From contig CALWUO010000012.1 in assembly GCA_944384745.1 (NCBI GenBank), positions 1 to 46,611 of the forward strand: a DNA stretch of 46,611 bases. Reading direction: 5' to 3'. This document shows, in pieces, positions 16,252 through 25,762 of this stretch. The DNA is from an uncultured Butyricicoccus sp. GTDB taxonomy: Bacteria > Bacillota > Clostridia > Oscillospirales > Butyricicoccaceae. A model generated the notes under the pieces. That model saw only the letters and a list, made by a program, of their open reading frames with translations. It ran no database searches and was not told where the DNA came from. Each line of letters starts with the position of its first letter. Within the stretch, counting starts at the first letter, position 1. The position numbers were made by a program, and so were the translations under genes.

Positions 16252-17163
16252 ATGAAGTATCCACTTTTTTTTGACAAGATAAAATCTGTTTATGAACTAT
16301 CAGGAATAATAAAAAATGAACCTATGTGTAAACATACAACCTTTAAAGTTGGTGGCAATGCGGAAATTTTCGCAAAACCAAGAAATATAGGTGCTTTTAT
16401 GACCGTTTTACAGGCGGCAAAAGAATGTGATTTGCCACTTACTGTTATAGGTCGAGGTTCAAATTTGCTCGTTTCAGATAAAGGCATTAAGGGTTTAGTG
16501 CTTTGCACATGTGGAATGAGTGGTATAAAAGTAGAGGGCAGCAGAATTATTGCAGAAGCAGGTGCAACTATGGCACAATTTGCAAGAGCTGCTTATAATG
16601 CTGGGCTTGCTGGTGCAGAATTTGCCGCTGGTATACCTGGAACGGTTGGCGGTGGTGTATTTATGAATGCAGGTGCTTATGATGGTCAGTTGTCTGATTT
16701 AGTAGTTAGTTCTGTATTTATGGACGCAGAGGGCAACAGCCGAATAATAAATAATAAAGAACATGATTTTGATTATAGAAACAGCGTTTTTAAACATCAT
16801 CCAGATTGGGTTATAATTCAAACAGAATTTGTTTTAAAACCAGCCAATAGAGAAGATATCAAGGCTAAAATGGACGATTTTGCCCAAAGACGCAGAGATA
16901 AACAGCCGCTTAATTATCCAAGTGCAGGCAGTACCTTTAAACGTCCAGTGGGACATTTTGCTGGTAAGCTTATAGAAGATGCAGGTTTAAAAGGAGCTAA
17001 AATTGGCGGTGCTATGGTCTCTGAAAAACATGCAGGTTTTGTTATAAACACTGGCAATGCAACATGTCAAGATGTAACAGGACTTATAGGGCATATCCAA
17101 CAAACAGTAAAAAATCAATTTAATGTTGAGTTAGAATGTGAAGTTCGTATGTTAGGTGATTAA
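16252..17163 (+). CDS. murB: UDP-N-acetylenolpyruvoylglucosamine reductase
   Basis: A 303-residue flavoenzyme of peptidoglycan precursor synthesis, reducing the enolpyruvyl ether to UDP-MurNAc. FAD-binding segments are GRGSNLLVSDKGIKG near residue 65 and FAAGIPGTVGGGVFMNAGAY near 124. YRNSVFK and the proton-donor region YPSAGSTFKRP follow. The C-terminal pattern lacks the long type I extension, so it is a type II MurB as in other Firmicutes. First gene of the cluster. Confidence 0.97.
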   Translation: MKYPLFFDKIKSVYELSGIIKNEPMCKHTTFKVGGNAEIFAKPRNIGAFMTVLQAAKECDLPLTVIGRGSNLLVSDKGIKGLVLCTCGMSGIKVEGSRIIAEAGATMAQFARAAYNAGLAGAEFAAGIPGTVGGGVFMNAGAYDGQLSDLVVSSVFMDAEGNSRIINNKEHDFDYRNSVFKHHPDWVIIQTEFVLKPANREDIKAKMDDFAQRRRDKQPLNYPSAGSTFKRPVGHFAGKLIEDAGLKGAKIGGAMVSEKHAGFVINTGNATCQDVTGLIGHIQQTVKNQFNVELECEVRMLGD

Positions 17164-17177
17164 AGGGAGGTATAAAA

Positions 17178-18038
17178 GTGCATTTTTTAATTGTTTCAGG
17201 TATGAGTGGTGCAGGTAAAAGCCGTGCAGTTGCTGCACTTGAGGATTTGGGTTATTACTGTGTAGATAATTTACCAATAGCACTTATCCCACAGTTTGCA
17301 GAGGTTTGTTATGCCGCTACCGAGCGTTATGAGCGTGTAGCACTTGTAACAGATGTTCGTGCAGGTGTGGACTTCGACCAGCTTTTTGCATCACTGGACA
17401 GTATAAAAAACATGGGTTGTGATTGTAGAATTTTATTTTTAGATACTGATACTAACACACTTATCAGACGTTATAAAGAAACTCGCAGAAAACACCCACT
17501 TATGAAACGAAATTTAAGCATGACTGAAGCAATAGAAAAAGAACGTCAACTTTTAAAATCTATTAGAAGCCGTGCAGACTATGTTGTTGATACAACACGT
17601 TTTTCTGCAACCGACCTTAGAGAGCGTTTAATACAAATATTTTCGCAAAATGAACAAAATAGCCTTATGCAGGTTACAGTTCAATCCTTTGGGTTTAAAT
17701 ATGGTATACCAACAGATGCTGATTTAGTGTTTGATGTTAGATTTTTGCCAAACCCATATTATGAAATAAGTTTAAGAGAGCATAATGGCACAGAGGCTTG
17801 TGTTAGAGATTATGTTTTTCAAGATGGTACAGCAGACGAACTAATGAACCATTTAAAAAGCTTTATGGACTTTTTGTTGCCAAAATATATTAAGGAAGGA
17901 AAAGCTGCACTTGTTATATGTATAGGCTGTACAGGTGGCAAACATCGTTCAGTTGCTATAACTGAGGCTTTAGCAGACTATATAAGCAAAAAAGGCGGAA
18001 ATGTAAGTATTGTGCATAGGGATTATCAGCGTGGATAA
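17178..18038 (+). CDS. rapZ: RapZ/YvcJ family nucleotide-binding protein
   Basis: A 286-residue P-loop protein with GMSGAGKS at residues 8-15, VTDVRAG near residue 56 and the C-terminal IGCTGGKHRSV motif of the family. RapZ in enterobacteria binds small RNAs that control glmS; YvcJ in Bacillus hydrolyses GTP and affects competence. The start is GTG at 17178, with GGGAGG 7-12 bp before it. It overlaps whiA by 8 bp. The usual middle gene yvcK is absent between them. Confidence 0.94.
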   Translation: MHFLIVSGMSGAGKSRAVAALEDLGYYCVDNLPIALIPQFAEVCYAATERYERVALVTDVRAGVDFDQLFASLDSIKNMGCDCRILFLDTDTNTLIRRYKETRRKHPLMKRNLSMTEAIEKERQLLKSIRSRADYVVDTTRFSATDLRERLIQIFSQNEQNSLMQVTVQSFGFKYGIPTDADLVFDVRFLPNPYYEISLREHNGTEACVRDYVFQDGTADELMNHLKSFMDFLLPKYIKEGKAALVICIGCTGGKHRSVAITEALADYISKKGGNVSIVHRDYQRG

Positions 18039-18960
18039 GCAAAATACTTCATTTTCGGTGAAAACAAAAGAAGAACTATGTAGAGTATCAATAAATAAAA
18101 ATTGCTGTGCCTTAGCGGAGCTTTATGGTATATTTCTTTATGCAAATATATTTGATTTAAAGCAAATCCGCATAAGAACCGAACTTGCAAGCGTTGCAAA
18201 ACGTGTTGCAATGCTTATAGAAAAAGTGTTTAATGTTAATGTTGAAATACAAAACACAGGTCAGCGTTTAATAATTGAAATACATGATAATAAATTGTTA
18301 GAGAAAATTATGACCACTTTCGGATATGACACAAAGCCATATATTAGTTATCCTTTAAACCGAAATATGATTGAACAAGATTGTTGTTCGGTGGCTTTTT
18401 TGCGTGGGGTTTTTCTTGTAAGTGGTTCGGTAGCATCTCCTAATAAAAAAAGTCATCTTGAAATTAAATGTAGTCATATACCACTTTGTAGGCAAGTTAT
18501 AAGCCTTATGCTTGATTTAGGAATAGAGCCTAAAATGCTTATAAGACAGACTTCAGGTGTTATTTATCTTAAAGGCACAGCCACAATAGAGGATTTTTTA
18601 ACTTGTATAGGTGCGTCTCTTTGTGCAATGGAGATTATGGAAGCAAAAATTGAAAAAAACCTTAGAAATAATATAAATCGTCAGGTAAACTGCGAAACTT
18701 CCAACTTGTTTAAAACAACAGATGCATCAGCCAAACAAATTGCCGCTATTGAAAAAGCTCTTTCAATAGGAGGTATTGAAATTTTTCCAGAAAATTTAAG
18801 AGAAACAGTTGATTTAAGAGTTGCAAACCCAGCATCAAGTTTATCTGAACTTGCACTTATGTTTGATAAGCCTATGACAAAATCAGGTCTTAGCCATAGA
18901 TTAAGAAAAATTATGCAGATATCACAACGTCTTGAACAAAGTCAGACGGGAAAGGAGTAA
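18031..18960 (+). CDS. whiA: Sporulation/cell-division regulator WhiA
   Basis: A 309-residue DNA-binding protein: an N-terminal homing-endonuclease-like (LAGLIDADG) fold, with FLRGVFLVSGSVASP near residue 120, then a C-terminal helix-turn-helix, with LSELALMFDKPMTKSG and HRLRKI near residue 285. I place the start at the GTG at 18031, because MDKQNTSFSVKTKEEL matches the family beginning; this overlaps the end of rapZ by 8 bp and implies translational coupling. An upstream TTG at 18010 is less likely. WhiA regulates division genes; its exact role in Clostridia is not shown here. Confidence 0.92.
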   Translation: MDKQNTSFSVKTKEELCRVSINKNCCALAELYGIFLYANIFDLKQIRIRTELASVAKRVAMLIEKVFNVNVEIQNTGQRLIIEIHDNKLLEKIMTTFGYDTKPYISYPLNRNMIEQDCCSVAFLRGVFLVSGSVASPNKKSHLEIKCSHIPLCRQVISLMLDLGIEPKMLIRQTSGVIYLKGTATIEDFLTCIGASLCAMEIMEAKIEKNLRNNINRQVNCETSNLFKTTDASAKQIAAIEKALSIGGIEIFPENLRETVDLRVANPASSLSELALMFDKPMTKSGLSHRLRKIMQISQRLEQSQTGKE

Positions 18961-18961
18961 T

Positions 18962-21900
18962 ATGAGTTCATTTGCACATCTTCACGTTCATAGCGAGTAT
19001 AGTCTTTTAGATGGTGCTTGTAAAATAAATGAGCTTATGGACAGAGTTAAAGAGCTTGGTCAATCGGCTGTTGCTATAACTGACCATGGTGTTATGTATG
19101 GTGCTATTGACTTTTATCGTGCCGCCAAAGCAAAGGGTATTAACCCAATTATCGGCTGTGAGGTTTATGTTGCACCTAAATCACGTTTTGATAAAAACTA
19201 TACAAATGGTGAATGGCATAGACATTTAATTTTACTTTGTGAAAATATGCAAGGATATAAAAACCTTATACATATGGTGAGTTTATCATTTTCTGAGGGT
19301 TTTTATATTAAACCTCGTGTTGACATGGAGCTGCTTGAAAAATATCATGAAGGTATTATTTGTCTTTCCGCTTGTCTTGCGGGTGATATACCAACTAAAA
19401 TTGCAAATGGTGATTATGATGGTGCAAAAGAAACTGCATTAGAATTTGAACGCATTTTCGGCAAGGGAAATTTCTTTTTGGAAATTCAAGACCATGGAAT
19501 AGCCAAACAAAGAGATGTAAACAGAGCAATTTGCCATATATCACAAGAGACAGGAATACCACTTGTTGTTACAAATGATGCACATTATCTCACAAGAGAA
19601 GATGCTAAAACTCAAGACGTACTTATGTCAATTCAAATGGGTAAAACTGTTGATGACCCAACTCGAATGAAATTTGAAACAGATGAGTTTTATATAAAAA
19701 GCCGTGAGGAAATGGAACAGCTTTTTCCAAATAATATAGATGCTCTTGATAATACTGTGAAAATCGCTGAACGTTGCAAGGTTGATTTTGAGTTTGGTAA
19801 GTATCATTTACCTATGTTTGATGTTCCTGATGGTTATACAGCTAAGGAATATTTACAAAAACTTTGTGATGATGGTTTTAAAAAGCGTTATCCAAATGAT
19901 GATGGAACGATTAAAGAGCGTTTACAATATGAGCTTGATATGATTTCTAAAATGGGCTTTGTTGATTACTTTTTAATTGTATCTGATTTTATAGCTTATG
20001 CTAAAAATAATGATATACCAGTAGGTCCAGGGCGTGGTTCAGCGGCTGGTTCTATTGTTTCATACTGTCTTGGTATAACAGATTTAGACCCTATTGCATA
20101 TTCATTATATTTTGAAAGATTTTTAAATCCTGAGCGTGTATCTATGCCTGATATAGATATAGATTTCTGTTATATACGCAGACCAGAGGTTATTGAATAT
20201 GTTACCCAAAAATATGGTAAAGACCATGTGGCTCAGATTGTTACATTTGGTACAATGGCGGCAAGAGGTGCTATAAGAGATGTTGGAAGAGCACTTAGCA
20301 TGACATATCAAGAAACTGATGCAGTTGCAAAACAAATTCCGAATGAACTGCATATTACAATAGATAAGGCTTTAAAAATAAATCCTGAACTAAAAACAAT
20401 GTATGATAATAATAGGAATGTGCAAATTCTTATTGATACCGCAAGAAAGCTTGAGGGTATGCCTAGACATGCTTCAACCCATGCAGCGGGTGTTGTTATC
20501 ACAAAAGAACCAGTTGACACTTATGTTCCACTTGCTAAAAATGATGAACAGATAGTAACTCAATTTACTATGGTTACACTTGAAGAATTAGGTCTTTTAA
20601 AAATGGACTTTTTAGGGCTTAGAAACTTAACTGTTATTGCTGAGGCTGAAAAGTTAATCCGTAAACATACACCAGATTTTTCAATAGAAAATGTATCAAC
20701 AGATGATGATGAAACCTATGCAATGCTTGCACAAGGTAAAACAATGGGCGTATTTCAGCTTGAATCAGCAGGTATTACAAATGTTGTCACAGGTTTAAAA
20801 CCACATTCAATAGAAGATATTACAGCAGTTGTAGCACTTTATCGTCCAGGACCTATGCAGTCTATACCACAGTATATTGCATGTAAACATGACCCATCAA
20901 GGGTTAAATATAAACACCCATTATTAGAGCCTATTTTATCAGTAACATATGGCTGTATGGTTTATCAAGAACAGGTAATGCAGGTATTTCAAAGTCTTGC
21001 AGGTTATTCTCTTGGTAAAGCGGATATGGTGCGTCGTGCCATGAGCAAAAAGAAATTTAAAGAACTTGAAAAAGAGCGTGTAAATTTTATTCATGGCAAT
21101 GAAGAATTGGGTATTGATGGTGCTGTAAAACGTGGAGTACCAGAAAGCGTAGCCGCATCTATATTTGATGAAATACTTGATTTTGCAAATTATGCATTTA
21201 ATAAAGCACATGCGGTATGTTATGCGGTTGTATCTTATAGAACCGCTTATTTAAAATGTCATTATCCATGTGAATATATGGCAGCACTTTTAACATCTGT
21301 GCTTGATTCATCGGATAAAATAGCAGAATATATATTAGCAGCTCGTGAAATGGGTATAAAGGTTTTACCACCTGATATAAACCAATCTGATGATGGTTTT
21401 TCTGTTTCAAATGGTAATATTCATTTTGGTTTAGCAGCTATAAAAAATGTCGGCAGAGGATTTATGAAACAGCTTGTAACCGAGCGAGAACAAAACGGCA
21501 ATTTTAAATCTTTTTCTGATTTTATAGATAGAATGTATAATAAAGAGCTTAATAAAAGAGCAGTTGAAAGCTTGATAAAAGCGGGTGCATTTGACTCTAT
21601 GCATGTAAAACGCAGTCAGCTATTAAAGGTTTTTGAAAGCGTTATAGACTCAGTTACATCAAGCAAAAGAAAAAACTTAGAAGGACAGCTTGATTTATTT
21701 GGTATGGGTGAGGATATTGAAAGCACAGAGATAACTTTACCTAATATACCAGAACTAAAAAAATCAGAAATGCTTTCTATGGAAAAAGAAACAACTGGAC
21801 TTTATCTCTCTGGTCACCCTATGGACGAATATAAGGAACTTGCAATCCGTGCAAATGCAAGCACAATCCGTCATGTTATAGATGATTTAAAAGGTGAAGT

Positions 21901-22471
21901 TCAAAATGCATATTTTAAAGATGGTATGAAAGTTACACTTGCATGTGTTATAACAAAAGCAAGAACTAAAAGCACTAAAAATGGTCAGCTTATGGCATAT
22001 GTAAATGTAGAGGATATGACAGGTGGTTTAGAGCTTGTAGTATTTCCTAGTGTTTTACAGCAAGCCTCAAGCTATATAAAAGAGGATACAGCGGTTTTAA
22101 TTGAAGGCAGAATTGACGCTAGAGAAGAAGATGCACCAAAGATTATAACATCTAATATATATCCTCTCACTGAACAACAAATTCAAAGTATGCAGAGCAA
22201 TATAAATAAATCTCAATTTACAGCAAAACAAGCCGCAAAAGAAATTGCACAGAGATTATATGTAAAAGTTTCTAGTATGGACTGTGATGACACTAAAGCT
22301 GTAAAAGAAATTTTGCAAAAAAGCACTAGAGGATATATTCCTGTTGTCTTTTATGATGAAAACAGCAAAAAAAAGCTACTTTCACCTCGTTCAATGTGGA
22401 TAGATAAAGATTTAGAAATACTTGAAAAGTTAAGGTTTATTCTTGGCAAAGATAGTGTTATAATGAAGTAG
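18962..22471 (+). CDS. dnaE: DNA polymerase III alpha subunit DnaE
   Basis: A 1169-residue replicative DNA polymerase. The N-terminal PHP domain begins FAHLHVHSEYSLLDG. The catalytic palm has D397 and D399 in PDIDIDF and D549 in MDFLGLRNLT, and PGRGSAAGS lies near residue 357. Helix-hairpin-helix and OB-fold (about residues 985-1065) regions follow. The length and order are those of DnaE rather than PolC. The frame is open further upstream, but AAAGGAG at 18950-18956 sets the ATG at 18962, one base after the whiA stop. In Firmicutes DnaE usually works with PolC, which is not in the window. Confidence 0.97.
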   Translation: MSSFAHLHVHSEYSLLDGACKINELMDRVKELGQSAVAITDHGVMYGAIDFYRAAKAKGINPIIGCEVYVAPKSRFDKNYTNGEWHRHLILLCENMQGYKNLIHMVSLSFSEGFYIKPRVDMELLEKYHEGIICLSACLAGDIPTKIANGDYDGAKETALEFERIFGKGNFFLEIQDHGIAKQRDVNRAICHISQETGIPLVVTNDAHYLTREDAKTQDVLMSIQMGKTVDDPTRMKFETDEFYIKSREEMEQLFPNNIDALDNTVKIAERCKVDFEFGKYHLPMFDVPDGYTAKEYLQKLCDDGFKKRYPNDDGTIKERLQYELDMISKMGFVDYFLIVSDFIAYAKNNDIPVGPGRGSAAGSIVSYCLGITDLDPIAYSLYFERFLNPERVSMPDIDIDFCYIRRPEVIEYVTQKYGKDHVAQIVTFGTMAARGAIRDVGRALSMTYQETDAVAKQIPNELHITIDKALKINPELKTMYDNNRNVQILIDTARKLEGMPRHASTHAAGVVITKEPVDTYVPLAKNDEQIVTQFTMVTLEELGLLKMDFLGLRNLTVIAEAEKLIRKHTPDFSIENVSTDDDETYAMLAQGKTMGVFQLESAGITNVVTGLKPHSIEDITAVVALYRPGPMQSIPQYIACKHDPSRVKYKHPLLEPILSVTYGCMVYQEQVMQVFQSLAGYSLGKADMVRRAMSKKKFKELEKERVNFIHGNEELGIDGAVKRGVPESVAASIFDEILDFANYAFNKAHAVCYAVVSYRTAYLKCHYPCEYMAALLTSVLDSSDKIAEYILAAREMGIKVLPPDINQSDDGFSVSNGNIHFGLAAIKNVGRGFMKQLVTEREQNGNFKSFSDFIDRMYNKELNKRAVESLIKAGAFDSMHVKRSQLLKVFESVIDSVTSSKRKNLEGQLDLFGMGEDIESTEITLPNIPELKKSEMLSMEKETTGLYLSGHPMDEYKELAIRANASTIRHVIDDLKGEVQNAYFKDGMKVTLACVITKARTKSTKNGQLMAYVNVEDMTGGLELVVFPSVLQQASSYIKEDTAVLIEGRIDAREEDAPKIITSNIYPLTEQQIQSMQSNINKSQFTAKQAAKEIAQRLYVKVSSMDCDDTKAVKEILQKSTRGYIPVVFYDENSKKKLLSPRSMWIDKDLEILEKLRFILGKDSVIMK
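22456..22464 (+). promoter_or_regulatory. Extended -10 promoter candidate for pfkA, inside the dnaE end
   Basis: TGTTATAAT at 22456-22464 is a perfect extended -10 (TGnTATAAT). No clear -35 is present. A 7-bp inverted repeat TTGACTG / CAGTCAA (22483-22489 with 22513-22519) follows in the leader, just before the pfkA ribosome site. Confidence 0.45.
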
Positions 22472-22536
22472 AACTGCACATATTGACTGTTAAAAAATAA
22501 ATAAAAACTAAGCAGTCAAAAACGGAGGTCAAAGTA

Positions 22537-23514
22537 ATGGAAAATAAAACAATTCGACGTATTGGCGTACTGACAAGTGGTGGAGATGCTCCAGGTATGA
22601 ATGCACTTATTCGTGCGGTTGTTCGTACAGCATCTGCATATGATATTTCTGTTTTAGGTATCCGCAGAGGCTACAGCGGACTTATGAACGGAGATATTAT
22701 GGAAATGGCAGCAAGAAGTGTAGATGGTATTATCCGTAAAGGTGGTACTATGCTTTATACTGCTCGTTGTCTTGAAATGCTTACAGAAGAAGGTCTGCAA
22801 AAAGCAGCAGATAGCTGTAAGTATTTAGGTATTGATGGTCTTATCTGTTGCGGTGGTGATGGTACTTTTAGAGGTGCTCAGGCTCTTAGCCGTAAGGGCG
22901 TGCCTTGCATTGGTGTTCCAGGTACTATTGATAATGATATTGGCTGCTCAGATTATACTATCGGTTTTGACACCGCTTGTAATACTGCAATCGAATGTAT
23001 AGATAAACTACGTGATACCATGCAATCACATGAACGTTGTTCAGTAGTTGAAGTTATGGGTCGTCATGCTGGTCATTTAGCTCTTAATGTTGGTTGTGCA
23101 GTTGGTGCAACCGCTACACTTCTCCCTGAACGTGAAATAGATTTTGAAACTGATGTAATCGAAAAAATGCGTGTAGGTAGAATTAAGGGCAGAAATCACC
23201 ATATTATAATTGTTGCAGAGGGTTATGGTTCAGCTCAAGAAGTTGCAGACCGTATTCATGAAAGCACAGGTGTTGACACTCGTGTTACAATTCTAGGTCA
23301 TATTCAACGTGGTGGTGCTCCTACTTCTCAAGATAGAGTTATGGCTACTCGTATGGGCTATGCGGCTGTTAAGGCTTTAATAGAAGGCAAAACAAATAGA
23401 GTTATTGCCCTTGAGGACAATCAAATAGTTGATATTGATATAGAAGAAGGTTTAGCAAAGAAAAAAGACCTTAATCAATGTTTATTTGAAGCACAACAAA
23501 CAGTTGCAATTTAA
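22537..23514 (+). CDS. pfkA: ATP-dependent 6-phosphofructokinase
   Basis: A 325-residue glycolytic kinase making fructose 1,6-bisphosphate. GVLTSGGDAPGMNALIR is at the N-terminus, the ATP loop GGDGTFRGA near residue 106, the catalytic PGTIDNDI near 130, and VVEVMGRHAGHLAL and GHIQRGGAPT later. The glycine after GGD (G109) is the residue usually found in ATP-using rather than pyrophosphate-using forms. CGGAGG precedes the ATG. It follows dnaE as in many Clostridia. Confidence 0.96.
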   Translation: MENKTIRRIGVLTSGGDAPGMNALIRAVVRTASAYDISVLGIRRGYSGLMNGDIMEMAARSVDGIIRKGGTMLYTARCLEMLTEEGLQKAADSCKYLGIDGLICCGGDGTFRGAQALSRKGVPCIGVPGTIDNDIGCSDYTIGFDTACNTAIECIDKLRDTMQSHERCSVVEVMGRHAGHLALNVGCAVGATATLLPEREIDFETDVIEKMRVGRIKGRNHHIIIVAEGYGSAQEVADRIHESTGVDTRVTILGHIQRGGAPTSQDRVMATRMGYAAVKALIEGKTNRVIALEDNQIVDIDIEEGLAKKKDLNQCLFEAQQTVAI

Positions 23515-23534
23515 AATTTTATCAACAGTAAAAG

Positions 23535-23559
23535 AGGCTGGCACATGCTGGCCTTTTTG
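23535..23559 (+). terminator. Terminator after pfkA
   Basis: AGGCTGGCA (23535-23543) pairs with TGCTGGCCT (23546-23554), with two wobbles, and TTTTTG follows. It directly abuts the ribosome binding site of the next gene, so some read-through is likely. Confidence 0.65.
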
Positions 23560-23577
23560 TTTGAAGGAGGAAAAGAA

Positions 23578-24306
23578 ATGAATAAAACCGTCTGGATAAC
23601 TGGCGGTTCAAGAGGTATAGGTGCGGCAACAGTTAAGGAGTTTGCAAAATGCGGATATAATGTTGCATTTACCTATAAAAAATCAGACGATAAAGCAAAT
23701 ATGCTTTGTAGTGAATTGGAAAACTATCCAGTTATAGCTTTAAAAGGTGATATGTCTGATAGATTGCAAGTTGAGAATTGTTATAAACAAATAAAAAATA
23801 AATTTGGATTTATTGATACTCTTGTTTTAAATGCAGGTATTGCACAGCAAAAAATGTTTTGTGATATAACTGATGATGATTGGAATAAAATGTTCGCTGT
23901 AAATTTAAATAGTGCATTTTATACTATACAAACAGTATTACCTGATATGGTTCATAAAAAACAGGGAAATATAGTCACTGTTTCTTCAGTATGGGGTATA
24001 ACTGGTGCTTCATGTGAAAGCCATTATGCAGCAAGTAAAGCCGCACTTATAGGGCTTACCAAATCACTTGCATTAGAGCTTGGACTTTCTGGAATTAGAG
24101 TAAATAGTGTTGCAGCGGGTGTTATTGATACAGATATGAATAATATACATGATGAGCAAACACTCAATCAATTAGCAAATGAAACTGCACTTGGAAGAAT
24201 AGGTAAACCAGAAGAAATTGCAAGGCTTATCCGTTCATTGTGCAGTGAAGATACATCTTTTGTTACAGGTCAAGTAATAGCAGCAACAGGAGGTTTTATT
24301 ATATGA
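23578..24306 (+). CDS. SDR-family 3-oxoacyl-ACP reductase-like enzyme
   Basis: A 242-residue classical short-chain dehydrogenase/reductase, NAD(P)-dependent, closest in pattern to FabG. The cofactor motif TGGSRGIG is at residues 8-15 and NAG at 85-87. The catalytic set is the serine in VTVSSVWG near 137, Y150 and K154 (YAASK), followed by AAGVIDTDMN. AAGGAGG at 23564-23570 sets the ATG at 23578. The gene is translationally coupled to the next by an ATGA overlap. It is outside any fatty-acid gene cluster, so its substrate is open. Confidence 0.88.
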   Translation: MNKTVWITGGSRGIGAATVKEFAKCGYNVAFTYKKSDDKANMLCSELENYPVIALKGDMSDRLQVENCYKQIKNKFGFIDTLVLNAGIAQQKMFCDITDDDWNKMFAVNLNSAFYTIQTVLPDMVHKKQGNIVTVSSVWGITGASCESHYAASKAALIGLTKSLALELGLSGIRVNSVAAGVIDTDMNNIHDEQTLNQLANETALGRIGKPEEIARLIRSLCSEDTSFVTGQVIAATGGFII

Positions 24307-24800
24307 AAATTTATGTTATAAATGGCAGTGGTGGCACTGGTAAAGATACTTTTTGTGAGATAACAGCTAAATATTATAAGGTTAGGAATGTATCTTCCAT
24401 AACTCCAATAGTAGAAATTGCAAAATTTGCAGGCTGGGACGGTGAAAAAACCGATAAAGCCCGCAGACTTTTAGCAAGACTAAAAGAGGTTTTCACTGAA
24501 TATAATGATTTGTCATTTAATTATTGTGTAAAACAGGCAAACGAATTTTTAAAATCAGATGAACAAATTATGTTTGTGCATATAAGAGAGCCTAAAGAAA
24601 TAGAGCGATTTAAAGAGAAAATAAATTGTAATACAATTTTAGTGCGTCGTCAAAGTGTAACAGATGGCAAAGTTTATGGAAACTCAGCAGATGACGAGGT
24701 AGAAAATTATAATTATGATTATATAATAGATAACAATGGTGATTTAGAACAGTTGGAAAATACAGTTAAAAGCTTTTTTGAAAAACAGGTGATAAAATGA
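24303..24800 (+). CDS. P-loop nucleotide kinase-like protein
   Basis: A 165-residue protein with a Walker A loop GSGGTGKDT at residues 8-16, as in dephospho-CoA kinases and deoxynucleoside monophosphate kinases. IREPKEIERFKEK near residue 100 resembles the segment of phage-type dNMP kinases that precedes the LID. The substrate is not identifiable. Both its start and stop overlap neighbours by 4 bp (ATGA), so it is made together with the SDR enzyme and DegV protein. A small-molecule kinase is the safest description. Confidence 0.72.
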   Translation: MKIYVINGSGGTGKDTFCEITAKYYKVRNVSSITPIVEIAKFAGWDGEKTDKARRLLARLKEVFTEYNDLSFNYCVKQANEFLKSDEQIMFVHIREPKEIERFKEKINCNTILVRRQSVTDGKVYGNSADDEVENYNYDYIIDNNGDLEQLENTVKSFFEKQVIK

Positions 24801-25651
24801 GCAAAATTGCATTACTAACCGATTCTTGTGCGGATATTCCGCAACATTTAATAGAAAAATACAATATTTATGTTGTGCCACTTAAAATTCGTTTTGGTGA
24901 TGAGGAGTATTTAGACGGGGTTAATATAACTCCAAATGAAGTTTATAGGCGTCAAAAAAATGAACTTCCAAAAACTTCTTTACCAGACGGTGCATGGATT
25001 GAAGATACATTTGATAAAATTAAAAATGACGGTTATGAAAAAGTTATTGCTGTTCATTTGTCTGGCGGTATAAGTGGTACATTTAATCTTGTGAGATTGC
25101 TTGCAGATGATTATAGTGGTCTTGAAATATCGGTATTTGATTCTGTAAGTGGTTCAATTGGTATAGGTCTTATTGTGCTTCAGCTTGCAAAATATATCGA
25201 AAAAGGTTATAATTATGAAAAGTTAGTACAACTTACACCAGAGCTAATAAAAAATACAACTGTATTTTTCTGTGTAGATACTTTGGAATTTTTACAAAAA
25301 GGCGGTAGAATAGGCAAAATTTCCGCAATGGCAGGCACACTTTTACAAATAAAACCTATTTTAACCTTTGCACCAGATGGACAGCTTACAAGTGCAGAAA
25401 AAGTGCGTGGCAGAAAATTAGCACTTGAAAAAATGGCACAAAAAATAGAAAAGTTATATTCTGGAAATGGTGCATATAATATATCAGTAGCAAACGGCGA
25501 TTGCATAGATGAAATGAACAGCCTAAAGGATAGAATATTACAGTCACTTTCTAATCCTCAATTTATGTTTGAAGGTGAGATTGATTGTACATTAGCCTCT
25601 TATGTAGGTCCTCACCTTCTGGGCATTGGAATACAGGTTTTACCAGAATAA
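24797..25651 (+). CDS. DegV family fatty-acid-binding protein
   Basis: A 284-residue DegV protein. These bind a fatty acid in a deep pocket; the FakB members present it to the kinase FakA. Motifs: LLTDSCADIP at the N-terminus, HLSGGISGTFN near residue 87, DSVSGSIGIGL near 114, and CVDTLEFLQKGGRIG near 156. No fakA is in the window, so lipid carriage is a family inference. Last gene of the coupled trio; coexpression with an oxoacyl-reductase-like enzyme fits a lipid link. Confidence 0.9.
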   Translation: MSKIALLTDSCADIPQHLIEKYNIYVVPLKIRFGDEEYLDGVNITPNEVYRRQKNELPKTSLPDGAWIEDTFDKIKNDGYEKVIAVHLSGGISGTFNLVRLLADDYSGLEISVFDSVSGSIGIGLIVLQLAKYIEKGYNYEKLVQLTPELIKNTTVFFCVDTLEFLQKGGRIGKISAMAGTLLQIKPILTFAPDGQLTSAEKVRGRKLALEKMAQKIEKLYSGNGAYNISVANGDCIDEMNSLKDRILQSLSNPQFMFEGEIDCTLASYVGPHLLGIGIQVLPE

Positions 25652-25762
25652 AAATGATTCTAAAATGATGCAAAAATTTTGTCGTTTTGTTACGACTTTA
25701 AGCTATATATGTTGTATAATAATGCAAAGCACAAAATTTACTTGTGGGAGGATAAAATCATT

